From Betaproteobacteria bacterium (GTDB taxonomy: Bacteria > Pseudomonadota > Gammaproteobacteria > Burkholderiales > SG8-39): DNA of 7,226 nt. Below the pieces are notes generated by a model. It did not search any database. It worked only from the letters and a program-made list of their open reading frames with translations, and was not told the origin of the DNA. Where the stretch lies: the NCBI GenBank assembly GCA_012274205.1, contig JAAOZY010000209.1, positions 1-7,226 of the forward strand. The letters are read 5' to 3'. The position numbers were made by a program, and so were the translations under genes. Positions 6,441-7,226 of the stretch are shown piece by piece. Every line of letters begins with the position of its first letter. Positions within the stretch are counted from its first letter, which is position 1.

Positions 6441-6445
6441 GCCGG
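6423..6445 (-). terminator. Weak intrinsic-terminator-like hairpin after dnaQ
   Basis: On the minus strand, six bases after the dnaQ TAG, CCGGCACC pairs with GGTGCGCGG around a GAT loop. That gives eight pairs with one bulged G (6426-6445), followed by TTT (6423-6425). The T-tract is short, so termination would be partial. It is placed to separate dnaQ from the synthetase gene. Confidence 0.4.
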
Positions 6446-6451
6446 CGCGCG

Positions 6452-7171
6452 CTAGTTCCCGGTCCGAACCTCGGGCGCGAGCCAGACGCACCTGCCCTTG
6501 CTCTCGGCCTGTATCGCCTGCAGCAGCTCAAGATGCGCCGCGACTTCTTCCGCGCTGGCCGCAAGCACCACCAGCGTCCCGCGCTCGGGGGCGGCACCCG
6601 CATCGGCCGGGGCCGCCGCCGGCGCCTGCTCCAGTTCCATCACCAGGCTCTCCTGGCCGCGCGTCATGGCGAGGTAGACCTCGGCCAGCAGTTCGGCATC
6701 GAGCAAAGCGCCGTGCAGGGTGCGGTGCGCGTTGTTCACGCCGTAGCGCTCGCACAGGGCATCGAGCGAATTCTTCTTGCCCGGATGCAGCTCCTTTGCC
6801 AGCTTGAGCGTGTCGCGGACGCCGGCGCAGTGCTGCGCCAGCGGCGGCAACTTGGCCAGCGCCAGTTCCTGCTCGAGAAATTCCACATCGAAAGGCGCAT
6901 TGTGGATGATCAGTTCGGCGCCGCGAATGTACTCGATGAACCCGTTCGCAATCTCGCGGAATTTCGGCTTGTCCAGCAGAAATTCGTCGCTGATCCCGTG
7001 CACCTTCACCGCGCCTTCCTCGCTTGCGCGCCCGGGATTCAGATAGTGGTGGAAATGATTTCCGGTCGGGCGCCGGTTGAGCAGTTCGAGGCAGCCGATT
7101 TCGATCACCCGGTCGCCCAGTTTCGCATTGAGGCCGGTGGTCTCGGTGTCGAGCACGATCTGGCGCGTCAT
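6452..7171 (-). CDS. dnaQ: DNA polymerase III epsilon subunit, 3'-5' proofreading exonuclease
   Basis: The 239-residue protein is the proofreading exonuclease of the replicative polymerase, and its length is close to that of E. coli DnaQ. The DEDDh exonuclease motifs are complete: Asp8 and Glu10 in LDTETTG (motif I), Asp95 in HNAPFD (motif II), and His153 with Asp158 in HGALLDAE (motif III). After the catalytic domain, Q173-ESLVM-178 lies where E. coli epsilon has its beta-clamp-binding motif QTSMAF. An Ala/Pro-rich linker (about 180-197) follows. The tail TLVVLAASAEEVAAH...GRCVW (199-230) resembles the E. coli segment that binds the alpha subunit. This supports true DnaQ over a generic exonuclease-domain protein. 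The ATG at 7171 has a modest GGGAG site 9 bases upstream and overlaps the stop of an upstream frame. The gene is housekeeping and not functionally linked to the acyl-CoA genes. Confidence 0.96.
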   Translation of the reverse strand: MTRQIVLDTETTGLNAKLGDRVIEIGCLELLNRRPTGNHFHHYLNPGRASEEGAVKVHGISDEFLLDKPKFREIANGFIEYIRGAELIIHNAPFDVEFLEQELALAKLPPLAQHCAGVRDTLKLAKELHPGKKNSLDALCERYGVNNAHRTLHGALLDAELLAEVYLAMTRGQESLVMELEQAPAAAPADAGAAPERGTLVVLAASAEEVAAHLELLQAIQAESKGRCVWLAPEVRTGN

Positions 7172-7226
7172 TTGGCCGCACTCCCGGGCGCGACCGCACG
7201 CGCGAGCGGCGGCGCGTCCGCGGACC
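7168..7226 (-). CDS. C-terminal tail of an unidentified upstream gene (5' truncated by window)
   Basis: One minus-strand frame runs from the window edge to TGA at 7168-7170, which overlaps the dnaQ start as ATGA. The 18 visible residues, SADAPPLARAVAPGSAAK, are Ala/Pro-rich and carry no motif. In many betaproteobacteria rnhA (ribonuclease HI) lies immediately upstream of dnaQ, so a tail of rnhA is the natural guess. The residues do not show this, however. The frame could also be chance in such GC-rich DNA. Confidence 0.4.
   Translation of the reverse strand, partial: SADAPPLARAVAPGSAAK

Noticed and set aside
4840..6807. A 655-residue plus-strand open frame antisense to the synthetase and dnaQ genes
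   Set aside because: It is Arg/His/Ala-rich with no recognisable domain and spans two well-supported genes on the other strand; it is a by-product of high GC codon bias.
6528..7199. A 223-residue minus-strand frame overlapping dnaQ
   Set aside because: It is an Arg-rich out-of-frame shadow of dnaQ, and its start has no credible ribosome-binding site.

Overview
The window is GC-rich, densely packed bacterial DNA. It suggests a betaproteobacterium (Burkholderiales, Rhodocyclales or Nitrosomonadales type). The reasons are strong G/C third-position bias, long antisense open frames typical of high GC, an E. coli-like DnaQ with its polymerase-binding tail, and a C-rich interspersed hairpin of a kind common in proteobacteria. 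The lineage is an inference; no rRNA is present. I found no mobile element, CRISPR array, tRNA or rRNA.

Layout. The left arm (1-3805, plus strand) reads as one operon. It holds the 3' end of a MaoC-type enoyl-CoA hydratase gene, two acyl-CoA dehydrogenase-family genes joined by an ATGA overlap, and, after 53 bases, a class III (CaiB/BaiF) CoA-transferase. The right arm (3821-7226, minus strand) converges on it with only 15 bases between stop codons. Reading leftward it holds the tail of an unidentified upstream frame, dnaQ (DNA polymerase III epsilon), an AMP-forming acyl-CoA synthetase with its own likely promoter, two tandem hairpins, and an enoyl-CoA hydratase-like crotonase.

How the genes fit together. 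Apart from dnaQ, all complete genes act on acyl-CoA thioesters. The ligase and the CoA-transferase can each load an acid onto CoA, the dehydrogenase pair would introduce the alpha-beta double bond, and the MaoC protein would hydrate it. No 3-hydroxyacyl-CoA dehydrogenase or thiolase is visible, so the pathway is incomplete here and the substrate cannot be named.

Two points stand out. The two dehydrogenase proteins look like complementary halves of one heteromeric enzyme: one keeps the Arg-x-Gln-Phe-Gly FAD motif, the other keeps the substrate/FAD middle-domain motifs and a probable catalytic Glu. This architecture is known from steroid side-chain (mycobacterial FadE/ChsE) and pimeloyl-CoA (PimC/PimD) systems. 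The crotonase lacks both canonical catalytic glutamates, so it is probably not an ordinary hydratase. I see no clearly undescribed system; this is an accessory acyl-CoA catabolic locus beside a housekeeping replication gene.
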